The position numbers and the translations under genes are program-made. A stretch of 54,806 nucleotides of DNA. It comes from an uncultured Spirochaetota bacterium (GTDB lineage: Bacteria > Spirochaetota > Spirochaetia > Treponematales > Treponemataceae). Positions 17,078 through 27,100 of this stretch are shown in pieces; within the stretch, counting starts at the first letter, position 1; every line of letters starts with the position of its first letter. The stretch lies in contig CALXMF010000015.1 in NCBI GenBank assembly GCA_944389415.1, forward strand, positions 1-54,806, in the 5' to 3' direction. The notes beneath the pieces were generated by a model. That model ran no database searches, had not been told where the DNA came from, and saw nothing but the letters and a program-made list of their open reading frames with translations.

Positions 17078-17106
17078 ACTATACTCCATCTGCACTTCTT
17101 TTCCAA
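17078..17106 (-). promoter_or_regulatory. Promoter of the FHA-phosphatase-kinase operon, predicted leaderless
   Basis: TTGGAA (17106-17101), a 17-base spacer, then TATAGT (17083-17078). The ATG of the FHA gene begins 7 bases after the -10 box, where transcription would start. The only GGAG nearby lies inside the spacer and so outside the RNA. Confidence 0.65.
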
Positions 17107-17136
17107 TATGTTAATATAGCTTCACTTTCAGGCTGC

Positions 17137-19278
17137 TTAAAAATATATGCCCGCGGCAAAACACGGCCGGATAAAGCCGTCAGCACTGCGATTACGCAAT
17201 AAAGCAGTATACTCCAACCGCAATGATGCATAAAAATGGCGGTTCGGATTTATACGCAGTTCCATCCCGGCAGAAACAGCGGGAAAGAGTTCACGCTGAT
17301 AAGATTCGCCAGAAGGTGTTTCAGGATTTCCAAAACGCCACAGTAAACCGGCTCCGCCGCCAGCGTAAACACCGAGACGCAATAGATCATCAAAAAACGC
17401 ATACTGATACATCAGATTGGCACTGGTAATAAGCAGATGAGTCCATACTGCCATATCAGGAGTCCGGCACAGCCACGGCGCATAAGAGGCAGAAAATTCA
17501 ATACCGACATATCCCCAGCGGGCTTTATACGGCAGTATATCCAAAACAGCGAATGGCCCAATCAGAGTAAATAATCCCGCAGAGGAATTCTCAAGTCCGG
17601 AATAATAATATCCCGGAGGAAACTTTCCTAATCCTCCATCAGTACACATAAACGACGGCTGTATACCGCCGCCAAGAGATAATTCAAATCTTGTACGCGA
17701 AAATATTTCTACTGCCGGGCTTGGCTGCGATAACTGTCCTTCACGATCCGCATACAGAACAACTCTGGTATTTGGTATATCCCCGGCACGGAATATCAGC
17801 TCAGCGGAATTGTCGTCGGCGATAACAGAAAGGGGGAATATTGCTTTTTTATGCCGAACCTGTTTTCGTTTAGATTCCTGTTCCGTAAGCAGATAAAACA
17901 CCGTATTATCAGTAAAACCGCTGCCTGACGCAGACAATGTAATTGTATCGTCTTTAAAAAAGAGCCCCTGCGCTGCTGTTAATTCAGTTACGTTTGGAGG
18001 CGGTAAAAAGGCGATATCAATGCTGCTCCACTGGCAGGATTGTCCATCCGCTGTCAGAATCTGGATCGTATATAAATCTTCCTGTCTGAGACAATTTTCT
18101 TCTATTATAATACGGTATAAATCATCATCCTGCTGTTCAAGCAGAACAGGAACACTGTCTCCTCCGCTGTCTGGATACAATGCCGCAGTGCTGTCAGGAG
18201 GCACATTACGGGTCTGTATTTCAAAGGCAAAATCACGCGCCGGATTCATCATATTCCGATATGAAGACACGGACAGTATCTGCGGATAAAAATACCGTAT
18301 CACCGTCAGCAAAGCCGCCTCAGCAGGCTCTGTTTCGGGATTTGTTATCACAACGGTATATGTGCCGTTGGGTATTTCCGTATCGGCTGCGCAGATGGTC
18401 ACGCTCTCTTCATCAGCGGCGCAGATCTTTACAGGATAGGAAACTCCCCTGCTATCACGCAGTACCGCCTGGCTCTCCTGCTGCACACCGCTTACAGAAA
18501 GAACGGTCTGCAATTCTTCCTGTTCCCATAATTGTACAGATTGTACATCAAACCCTGTTATCAATACCGGTTCCGGCATCTGCAAAGGAGGATCAGGCTG
18601 AAGCGGAACAGAAGAAGGGATTTCTGGCTGCACTGGAATGACTTGTTCTTGCGGCAAAACAGAAAAAGAAATCCAGTCAGACACATGGCCGCGTCCTAGT
18701 AAATCATAGACCGTAATACGATACCGATAATTACCCGCTGAAAAAGCAGTCTGGATATGAGTTCTCTCCGTTCGTGTCTTCTGTATCTGGGTATATTCTC
18801 CCGATTCAAGCTCCTGTTCAATAGTGATTTCATATTCAAGCACTGACGAATCCGCGTTCCACGCAAGATTCTGTGCTTCGGTCTTAAAGACCATTGCGTT
18901 TTTATCTCCGCCCTTGTACACAACCGGCACAGCAGCCGTTGAAAGAATCTCCGCGGAAGGGCTCGAAATTTCAAATTTATGCCAGACAGCTTCAGGAATA
19001 ATGCGCCCCAGCAAATCAAAAGCAAATACAACATAGCGATATATCCCTGGTTCAAGAGAGACAGAAAGCGGCGAATGCTCTGTTTTCTGGCGCAGAATTT
19101 CTCCGTATGTTCCATCTGACTGCAATCGTTCAATACAGACTTCATATTCAAGGATGCTCGGATCTTCCTCCCACGACAGTGTCTGTGTAATCTGCTGCGC
19201 ACACAGAGGGATGCGGCCGCCGGCAAAAAATAAAAACAAAATACAGATGAACTGATACAGACGGCGGTGTGGCATCAT
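17137..19278 (-). CDS. Exported protein with Ig/Fn3-like repeats and C-terminal beta-barrel-like domain
   Basis: 713 residues. A signal peptide (RRLYQFICILFLFFAGG) ends near LCAQQ. Two related N-terminal modules follow: LSWEEDPSILEYEVCIE...YVVFAFDLLGR and LAWNADSSVLEYEITIE...YRITVYDLLGR, fibronectin-III-like. Next is a Pro-rich linker (VQPEIPSSVPLQPDPP) and IPT/TIG-like segments. The last 170 residues alternate in a beta-barrel manner (GYVGIEFSASYAPWL, LGVYAGGGAGLLWRFG) and end in aromatic GIYF, as outer-membrane barrels do. The start codon abuts the TAA of the FecR gene, so it is the third gene of the cyclase-FecR operon. I infer a surface or outer-membrane role. No named family is recognised. 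Confidence 0.8.
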   Translation of the reverse strand: MMPHRRLYQFICILFLFFAGGRIPLCAQQITQTLSWEEDPSILEYEVCIERLQSDGTYGEILRQKTEHSPLSVSLEPGIYRYVVFAFDLLGRIIPEAVWHKFEISSPSAEILSTAAVPVVYKGGDKNAMVFKTEAQNLAWNADSSVLEYEITIEQELESGEYTQIQKTRTERTHIQTAFSAGNYRYRITVYDLLGRGHVSDWISFSVLPQEQVIPVQPEIPSSVPLQPDPPLQMPEPVLITGFDVQSVQLWEQEELQTVLSVSGVQQESQAVLRDSRGVSYPVKICAADEESVTICAADTEIPNGTYTVVITNPETEPAEAALLTVIRYFYPQILSVSSYRNMMNPARDFAFEIQTRNVPPDSTAALYPDSGGDSVPVLLEQQDDDLYRIIIEENCLRQEDLYTIQILTADGQSCQWSSIDIAFLPPPNVTELTAAQGLFFKDDTITLSASGSGFTDNTVFYLLTEQESKRKQVRHKKAIFPLSVIADDNSAELIFRAGDIPNTRVVLYADREGQLSQPSPAVEIFSRTRFELSLGGGIQPSFMCTDGGLGKFPPGYYYSGLENSSAGLFTLIGPFAVLDILPYKARWGYVGIEFSASYAPWLCRTPDMAVWTHLLITSANLMYQYAFFDDLLRLGVYAGGGAGLLWRFGNPETPSGESYQRELFPAVSAGMELRINPNRHFYASLRLEYTALLRNRSADGFIRPCFAAGIYF

Positions 19279-21582
19279 TTATTCATCCTCTGCAATCAAG
19301 GGAGCATTCACTTCTACCTGTTCGGGCAGAGGTATTTCTATTGAAAAGACAGAAGAAGCGGCAGTGCCAAACTGTTCGGTAAATCCGTCTGATGTACGGA
19401 TTTCTGCTTCTATAGTCCAGATAAAAGAACCAACATCAAATTGTGTCAGATTCTGCACCGTATAAGAGGAATCTGTTCCTGAAAGTTCTGTCTGCAATAC
19501 CTTCCAGCCGGGTTTGCCGTCAGCCATACGCCGGTAAATAGAAAAAATTTGATGAGTCGCTCCTTCTGCCGGTTCCCAGCGAAACTGTACTGTCCGGTTT
19601 TTACGCAGATATGCGGCGTCTATGGTAAATCCAGACACAGGTTCCAGCAGCACAGCAGGCGCAAGCAGCGGAACAGTCTGAACAGTAAATGATGACGGTT
19701 CCATAACGATATCCTTTCCGGAATCTGTAATTCCCTCTAGGAACCATTGATATTCACCGGGAATCAGGCGGACAACAGAAATCTCTTTTGCAGGATCTTC
19801 ACGAGTCAGCACCGGAATATAATCTCCCGCCTCTTCTTTACGGCTCAGGACAAAACGTGAAGAGCGCAGCTGCTCGCTGCAGCTCCATCTGATACGGATG
19901 CCATTCCGCAAAGCATCAAGGCCATCAAAAACTGATTTATTTTTTGGTTCCAGAACTAAAACAGGAACGGGACCGGTTGGTGCGGACAATGCCATATCGT
20001 CAGCCGCGTTGATAACAGTAGGCTCAGCTGTTTCATTTTCCGCAGCTTCGCTTTCTGTTATAACAGCAAAAGACCGCACAGCGCTTGCAGAAGATGTGCT
20101 GCCATCCGCAGCGGAAGATATAATACGCCAGTAATATACTCCATCAGGAATAGTAATTTCATCAAAATTTACAGACAGATAATTTACTGGTACAGTAAAT
20201 GTATGTACCACATTTTTAAAATCCGCGTCAGAAGCAAAAGAAACAGTATGCATGACCGACTCTCTATCACCAGACCATGAGAAATATACAGACAAATCAT
20301 CTCTATTATCTGTTTTGGAAGAACGTACTATCATTGCATTTTCTGCTGGTCCAAGCGGAATCGGAACAGACAGGGATTCCTTTAACTCTATCGAAAAAGA
20401 TGATACCTCAGAAGGTATTGCTGCGGCAGTGTGAAAAGCATAAAAAGGGGTAACCCGCCAGTACCAAATACCCGCGTCTAAATCGGCTATGACAGCCGAA
20501 GTACCGGCAAGTTGTTCAGATATGTGCGGAGAACGTAATTCAGGGTTATCTGCCACTTCAAGAAGATATGAAGAAGCGTTTGTATCGCCTTGCCACTGGA
20601 ACCGTATGCGGGGATTCTTATCACGATATAAAAAAGACTGTTTCTCAGCAGGCGCAATCAGCTGCGGAGACGAAACTGGAATCCCGGTGATCTGTCCGGT
20701 AACAGAAAGTATTTCTCCCTCACTATCAATATCGGCAGCAGACAGTGTCCAGTATGTCGTTCCTACGGCGGCCTGTACCACAGCAGATGATCCCGATGTT
20801 ATTTCCTGTCTGCTAAGAACAGGAACTCCAGTAACATTTGTGCTTGTGGTAAGGGTGACCGGTATTTCTGAATAGCGGCTATCGGTAATCCACTCAAATG
20901 GAACCGGTACAGATTTTCCATCTGTTACAGCTACTTTTAATGATGCTGGCGGAGAAATAACTGCAAGAGGAGCGACTTCGATTGTTCCTCCAGAAGATAC
21001 TTGCAGGGCTGTTCCGCCATCTACTTTATGTTTCTCTCCAGAGGGACTGACTAAAGAGGCCCGGCCTTCAGTAACCTGTACCCCCATAACACCGGATGTC
21101 CGTTCAACACTCAGCTGAGATTTTCCCTCAATCTCAATCCGCGCGCCGGATGTATCAGTAATTGAAAATCCGGCCGATGTATCTGTTGCTGTCACTGCTA
21201 TTGCGCCGTCATCGTCAAGTTCAACAGAAATACCTTTCGGTGAAACAAAGATTCGAGCCATTGAGTTGGCAAACATATCAAGTGAACTGCCATCAGCAAA
21301 AAATAATATCGTCGCCTGAGAATTTTCTGACAGCCTGATAATATCTCCATTATATATAAGAGAATTAACTTTTAGTCTGTCCCAGAGCATTCTGTTCTGC
21401 AAACGGCGCATCACCGTATCCGTCTTAAAACTGATAGCTGCAATAGGAGCACGGTTTAAGTCAACCAGTACTTTATTTATATCCCGCCTAAATAGAAACA
21501 GACTCCCGCAGAGACAAATCAGACAAACTGAAACAATAACTAAATCATTAATTCTGAATTGTATACTTCTTTTCTTCCGCAT
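19279..21582 (-). CDS. FecR-domain membrane protein with Fn3-like repeats
   Basis: 767 residues from the ATG at 21582 (a TTG three bases earlier is possible). One N-terminal membrane helix (LVIVSVCLICLCGSLFLF) is followed by a FecR-type periplasmic domain: LIYNGDIIRLSENSQATILF, GSSLDMFANSMARI and the ISVELDDDGAIAVTATDTSAGFS region (about 70-200). Several Fn3/Ig-like modules follow, recognisable by repeated FRWEPAEGATHQIFSIYRR / FQWQGDTNASSYLLEVAD patterns. FecR-domain proteins in diderms often convey periplasmic signals. Here the partner is probably the upstream cyclase, whose coding end overlaps this start by 35 bases, and the downstream barrel-like protein. The exact signal is unknown. Confidence 0.85.
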   Translation of the reverse strand: MRKKRSIQFRINDLVIVSVCLICLCGSLFLFRRDINKVLVDLNRAPIAAISFKTDTVMRRLQNRMLWDRLKVNSLIYNGDIIRLSENSQATILFFADGSSLDMFANSMARIFVSPKGISVELDDDGAIAVTATDTSAGFSITDTSGARIEIEGKSQLSVERTSGVMGVQVTEGRASLVSPSGEKHKVDGGTALQVSSGGTIEVAPLAVISPPASLKVAVTDGKSVPVPFEWITDSRYSEIPVTLTTSTNVTGVPVLSRQEITSGSSAVVQAAVGTTYWTLSAADIDSEGEILSVTGQITGIPVSSPQLIAPAEKQSFLYRDKNPRIRFQWQGDTNASSYLLEVADNPELRSPHISEQLAGTSAVIADLDAGIWYWRVTPFYAFHTAAAIPSEVSSFSIELKESLSVPIPLGPAENAMIVRSSKTDNRDDLSVYFSWSGDRESVMHTVSFASDADFKNVVHTFTVPVNYLSVNFDEITIPDGVYYWRIISSAADGSTSSASAVRSFAVITESEAAENETAEPTVINAADDMALSAPTGPVPVLVLEPKNKSVFDGLDALRNGIRIRWSCSEQLRSSRFVLSRKEEAGDYIPVLTREDPAKEISVVRLIPGEYQWFLEGITDSGKDIVMEPSSFTVQTVPLLAPAVLLEPVSGFTIDAAYLRKNRTVQFRWEPAEGATHQIFSIYRRMADGKPGWKVLQTELSGTDSSYTVQNLTQFDVGSFIWTIEAEIRTSDGFTEQFGTAASSVFSIEIPLPEQVEVNAPLIAEDE

Positions 21583-24013
21583 CAAGATTTACCCCACGCA
21601 AATCAGGTTCCGGGATACCAAGCAACTGTCTTACCTGACTAAGAGTCTGCGGACCTTCCGGACCGGCGCCAGGAATATCAGATGCTTCTGGCATATTAAT
21701 TACGGCATATATACGAACAGGTTTCTCCTTACCTTTTACAGTAACAGAAGGCATTTCTTCTACAAGCACCTTATCTTTTATTAAAAGATACGTATTTTCC
21801 GTAATCAGAATATCAGTTCCCAACGGCTTATTTAATGATTCAGTACGGGACGCAAAATTTACTGTATCTCCAATAACAGTATATTCCATTCTTTTTTCTG
21901 AACCAATTTGTCCGGCAACTACAGCACCTGTATTTATACCACAGCCAATACGGATAATGGGTTTACGTTCACTTCCACGCCCTACATTAAATTCCATCAA
22001 AGAATGACGCATCATTAACGCCGCGCGAACACAGTTAAGCGCATCAGCGGCAGAATTACCAGCAGACACGGGAGCTCCCCATACCGCCATAACAGCATCA
22101 CCAATAAACTTATCAACAACACCATTGGTAAGATTGACACATTCAACCATACGTGTCATGTACTCATTTAAAAAACTGACAACATCGGATGGACTGAGTT
22201 TCTCAGAAATTGCAGTGAACGAGCGGATATCAGAAAAAAAGACCGTCACATCTTTTGTCTCACCGCCAAGTTCCAGTTCACCGCGCATCGCCTGTTCAGC
22301 GACAGCCGGATTTGTAAAACGTCCAAATGTATCTTTGAGCCGTTCCCGCTCAGCAAGGCCATGCCCCATGCTGACAAAGCTCTCTGTAAGCAATCCAAGT
22401 TCATCATGTGTGCGTGGTTTCAGATCAAGTTCAAACTCACCTTTCTGTATCTTCCGTGATGCGGCGGCAAGAATTTTTACCGGCACACTCATTGTTTTTG
22501 CAAAGAACCAGACAAACAGAATCGCCAACGCAAGAACTGCTACAGAAAGATAAATATTCCGTCTTGTAGTAGCCTGCACTGATTCAAATACAACAGAAGA
22601 CTCTATCAGCGTCATCACAGAGGCATCGCCATATGCTGGTAACTTATTATAGGCGCCAAAATATTCGATCCCGTCTTTGCCGGTAAACAATCGCTGCATA
22701 TTCATTTCACTTGCCATCATCATATCTTTGACAAGCGGCATATCAGAAAGATTAGCTGCGGCGAGTACAAGGTTATCATCAGGATGATACAAAACATAGC
22801 CTTCGTTATTAACCATAAAAGAAACATTTGTTGATTCAGATTCTAAACTCTCACCTAAGCGGGAACCGTCAAAGAGAATCATGACCGCCTGATTTTCTGA
22901 TTTGCCAGCGAACGGATACATTAGAGCAAGCATATAATGCTCAAAAAAAGGAGAAACATTTTCAATACAGACTTCTCCTTTTTCTGCCCGTTTCAGAGAA
23001 TCAGTAAAATGATCTCTTACAGTCTTAACCATGGAACTATTAACTATGCTACCTGCATAATTCTTGTTCAGAAGAACAGTATCGCCGCCTATCTCTATCG
23101 CATAAATATCACGGTTCTTTTCAGCAAAGACATCAAGATATTCATCAAATAGAGAAACGTCCATTTCTGATTGCAGATTTACATCTCGCAGCCGCAATAG
23201 ACCTTCTACTGCATCTTTTATAGAAGACAACCGCTCCTGAACACCAAACGACGTACGTAAATTGATAGCAAGATTATTTTCTTCCGCACTGATACGCACG
23301 TCCTGAGAAACAAATCTATTTACCAGAACAGTAATAAGACTGCATGAAATAATCACGATGAACGAAATAATCGTAACAAGTTTGAACCCAATCGTATATC
23401 GTGTTTTAAATACACAATTTTCTGCCGAGACAGAATTTGTATCTACTATATTCTGGGTGATAGCAGCATCAGGAATATTCTCCACAGACAGATTTTCCAG
23501 ATTCACGTTCTTACCAGATTCTGACTCTTTTGCAACTTCGGAAATATCTGTTTCTGATATGGACGCAGCTGTATTTTCAGATGGCGTCGGCGGAATCTTT
23601 TGCAGTTCAAATGTGCCATACGGAAAACGGACATCATGAACTGCTACATTCTCTGATACAGGTAATTCAATCGTCTGATAAAACGAACCATCTTCAGATC
23701 TGATATCAACCTGTAATGGACCGCCTTGTTGGCGTTTAAACGAAAAAGCAACAGCAGTTTTCCCGGTACCGTTATTTTCAGAAAGTATAATATCAGTTTT
23801 ACCCAATACAGACCAGGAACACTCATCATCTTTTACTTTCTGTCTCTTCAGCAAATCAGCAGAATGTGAACTGGAAATCAACACAAATTCAACAGGAAAT
23901 GAGGCGGCGGTTTTCAGAAAAACGGTTGCTCTGCGGTGTATCTTATCTTCAAAAAGAATAAGCGGCCAAATTGTTCCGCTTTGTACTTTCAGCCCAATAA
24001 TAAAATCTTTCAT
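21548..24013 (-). CDS. Class III adenylate/guanylate cyclase with periplasmic sensor and HAMP
   Basis: 821 residues from the ATG at 24013; the upstream TTG at 24025 has no support. Residues about 1-145 form a beta-rich cytoplasmic region I do not recognise, followed by an acidic linker. Then come a membrane helix (about 212-235, IISFIVIISCSLITVLV), a Cache-like periplasmic sensor (DVFAEKNRDIYAIEI, NVSFMVNNEGYVLYHPDD), a second helix (YLSVAVLALAILFVWFF), a HAMP, and the catalytic domain with metal-binding Asp in FFSDIRSFT and DKFIGDAVMAVWG, and the GDTVNFASR motif. It should make a cyclic nucleotide, probably cAMP, in response to a periplasmic ligand. It heads an operon with the FecR and barrel proteins. 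Confidence 0.92.
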   Translation of the reverse strand: MKDFIIGLKVQSGTIWPLILFEDKIHRRATVFLKTAASFPVEFVLISSSHSADLLKRQKVKDDECSWSVLGKTDIILSENNGTGKTAVAFSFKRQQGGPLQVDIRSEDGSFYQTIELPVSENVAVHDVRFPYGTFELQKIPPTPSENTAASISETDISEVAKESESGKNVNLENLSVENIPDAAITQNIVDTNSVSAENCVFKTRYTIGFKLVTIISFIVIISCSLITVLVNRFVSQDVRISAEENNLAINLRTSFGVQERLSSIKDAVEGLLRLRDVNLQSEMDVSLFDEYLDVFAEKNRDIYAIEIGGDTVLLNKNYAGSIVNSSMVKTVRDHFTDSLKRAEKGEVCIENVSPFFEHYMLALMYPFAGKSENQAVMILFDGSRLGESLESESTNVSFMVNNEGYVLYHPDDNLVLAAANLSDMPLVKDMMMASEMNMQRLFTGKDGIEYFGAYNKLPAYGDASVMTLIESSVVFESVQATTRRNIYLSVAVLALAILFVWFFAKTMSVPVKILAAASRKIQKGEFELDLKPRTHDELGLLTESFVSMGHGLAERERLKDTFGRFTNPAVAEQAMRGELELGGETKDVTVFFSDIRSFTAISEKLSPSDVVSFLNEYMTRMVECVNLTNGVVDKFIGDAVMAVWGAPVSAGNSAADALNCVRAALMMRHSLMEFNVGRGSERKPIIRIGCGINTGAVVAGQIGSEKRMEYTVIGDTVNFASRTESLNKPLGTDILITENTYLLIKDKVLVEEMPSVTVKGKEKPVRIYAVINMPEASDIPGAGPEGPQTLSQVRQLLGIPEPDLRGVNLDAEEKKYTIQN

Positions 24014-24039
24014 TAAAATATCCAATTAAATTAACAAAA

Positions 24040-24068
24040 ATTGTACAAAAAACCATCTGATAAAACAA
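24040..24068 (-). promoter_or_regulatory. Promoter of the cyclase operon
   Basis: TTGTTT (24068-24063), 17-base spacer, TACAAT (24045-24040). The predicted start lies about 20 bases before the ATG at 24013, in a T-rich leader with only a weak GGA ribosome site. Confidence 0.55.
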
Positions 24069-24154
24069 GTATTTTCTAATAAAACGAAAGAAAAAACATC
24101 ATGAAAAGCCCTAGTACCAGCACAACATGAACATTCCACTGTGTTATGGATATG

Positions 24155-27100
24155 CTAATCTGAGGAAGAGTTATCAGCAGGATTCAGTTTAAACTCACCA
24201 TAATCATCAGCAATAGTAGTCTTCATACTGCTCATCGGTCTCCACACAACAGACAATGAGATATAGGGACTGAAATCATAATAATAGGGTTTGGAATCTT
24301 TTATCAGCCGAGGTTCGATTTCAAATTCGGCGGCAAGATCCCAGTCATGCAAACTATGAGATATTTTTAAATTAAAGCTTTTGATTTTAAAGCCTGACTG
24401 CTGTCTTTTAAGATCATCCCAAAATGCAAAAGAATTGAATAAATCTTTAAACACATTTTTTTCACCAGGAATATCACCGGCAAAACCGACCGCATCAGCA
24501 ACATATCTGAAAATTACATCATTACGTGATGTAGAAGAAAAGGTAAATTCTAATACATTATTAATTTTAAGTTTTAAGGCCGGTGAAAATGTAAAATAGC
24601 TGGATGTAGGCTTTAGAAGATTATAATTTATTTCTGTTGAAAGTACTGGCGCAATAGAAATGTATTCGCCCAGAAACGTATATGTAGCACTTGGAGATTT
24701 ATAGCTTAATGATAATGAAGACGCAAGAAATTCCTTTTCTTTTTTTGTTATCCATCCCTGAGACGCATCAAAATCGTATCCTGTCGTATACGACATTGCG
24801 TATGATAGGGTCGCCCCGTACGCTGAGGCAGAAATAGAAAATGAGTCGTGATGTTTTTCTTCCATATTATACGAGTAACTTTCTGATAGAGAAAGCTTTC
24901 CATCAAACAAACTGATACTGCCAGTCTGCTTAACAGGCCTTAATACCCAACTTTCATCAGTAGAACTTTTCTGTTCCACTCCGCCTTCGGTACTTAGTGA
25001 AATATTAAAAGGAAAACCGAGAGTCAATTTTGCCATATATCGGTCAGTGGTTGGAGGCAGATAATTGCTTAACAGGAGCGTTTGTGAAAAGTCTCCCTGT
25101 TTTGCAGCAAGATTGACATTAAATGTATGAGTAGTAAAACTATCGTCATCCCATTCGGGAGTATGATATTTCCATTCAGGATTATCAGCAGTACCTATAA
25201 ATTCAGTACGAATAAGCTTAATACCAGTGTTCCATGATATATAACTACTGCTGAAATACTCTGTATATATAAACGGTTTCAGCACTACTTCATTAGTGTT
25301 TTCAAGATCAAATTTTCTCGCCGCGTAATCATTGCGGCGGACACTGTCGATATAAGAATCATCGTATCCGTAGCCTCCGCCATTCCCTTTCCTAAGCAGC
25401 ACTGGGTGCGTTTGTATAACAGGTGAAAAGGTAACTGCATTTGATAGAGAAATAAAATTGTCGCGATATCCAAGCGCGCTTGACAGCTTTACCGGGGATT
25501 TAAAAGTAATGACCGAAGATAAGATATTTTCCCAATCAAAATCTGAAGCCTGTACCAGAGTCGGATATGTAATCTGCGTCTGTAAATCAGGCGAAATGCT
25601 GTAACTGAGCTTATATGTAAGCCCTCCGGGAATACTCACAGAGGGGGCTGATACCGCAAGTACCGGAAATACCGATTCAGGCAATACAGGTTCCTCAGCA
25701 GCATCTGTATACTCATCTTCATTATCATCAGCGACGTTTTCAGTAGTATCTGCTGAACTTTCATCTTTTGTCGTGACAGTTTCATTATTTTCTGTGTCTG
25801 GTGCAACATCCTCATCCGTTTTGCTTTCATTGATCACTTCTGCTTCTTTTTCCGCTTTTGTTCTATATGGTTCAGACAGCATGTCAGGCCGGGTACCGCC
25901 AAACTCCGATGGAACAAGCAGATTTTTTGCAGCCTCCGACACAGAAGCTGCTGAAGAACTTTTTGCCGGATACTCAAACAATGTACCAGACAGCGATAAA
26001 CTCATTTTAAGCGGCGTAATTTGTGATGGAGTAAAAGATTTACGCGCAGGACTGTACTGTCTTGCCTCCTGTGCAATCGACGCTGTATTATCGATAGTAT
26101 TAAAAAGCAGTGATGAAGAGAATGTTATAGAAGCAGAACTTATATAGGGCTGTACAGATGATAAAGATGGAAGTGAATAGGAACCGGAGGCTGTCCATTC
26201 AAATGAGGATAAATAATTCGTATCAGAATCATCTGTTGTCGCCGTTCCGCTCATCAGCATTTCAAGCCAGTCCATGGATTCTTTACGATCGGTAATAAAA
26301 TGTTCATCAAAATACGCGTCAGAATACAGCGGAAGTTTTATGCTCAGTTTAAGTGGTTTTGCCACCTCCATATTAAAAGAGGCCTTATAGCGGAACGGCA
26401 GACTTACTCCCATAAATACAGATGAATCCATATAGGTGTCACCAGATGGGGCATGAATTACTTTGATACTTGATCCATCTACCGGGAATAACGTCCGGCT
26501 AAAACCGAGTAACGCGGAAAAAGAAATATCCGTAATATAGTCGTTCAGCTTAAATTTACCTTCTAAACCAGTCATACCGCCAAGTGAAGTATAATAGTCT
26601 GCCATCAGTTTGAGCGAATTTACCGGCGGATTGGTTTCCGGTTCATCAAGATTATGCAGCATAAGACCTTCCCGGCGCTGTTTCATCAGCGTACTGCTGC
26701 GCATAAAACTCAGCGGAGAATCTGACGCATCTGTATCAAGTGGCTTACGTCCAATCAGATATGTTGTTGTCTGAAAGAAATAACCGGCAGCCGCCGTATA
26801 ACCAAATACAGGATTTATAATAAGTTCATCTTTGGGATAATAAAAAAACGGCAGGTATAAAACAGGAACTCGTCCCACATACAAAAGTGCATTTGCAAAC
26901 GCAAATTCATTTCCAGGCAACAGCCAGATGCGGGATGCTCGAATTTTCCAGTGAGGATTCGGATCATCACAAAATGTCAGTGTACCATTTTTAAAAACAA
27001 TTGTTCCGGATCGATTTCTTCCAAACATTTCAGCAGAAACAATCATAGTAGAATCAGCTGCCTGCTCACTACTGGAAGTCGATGCTGCATTTACTTGAAT

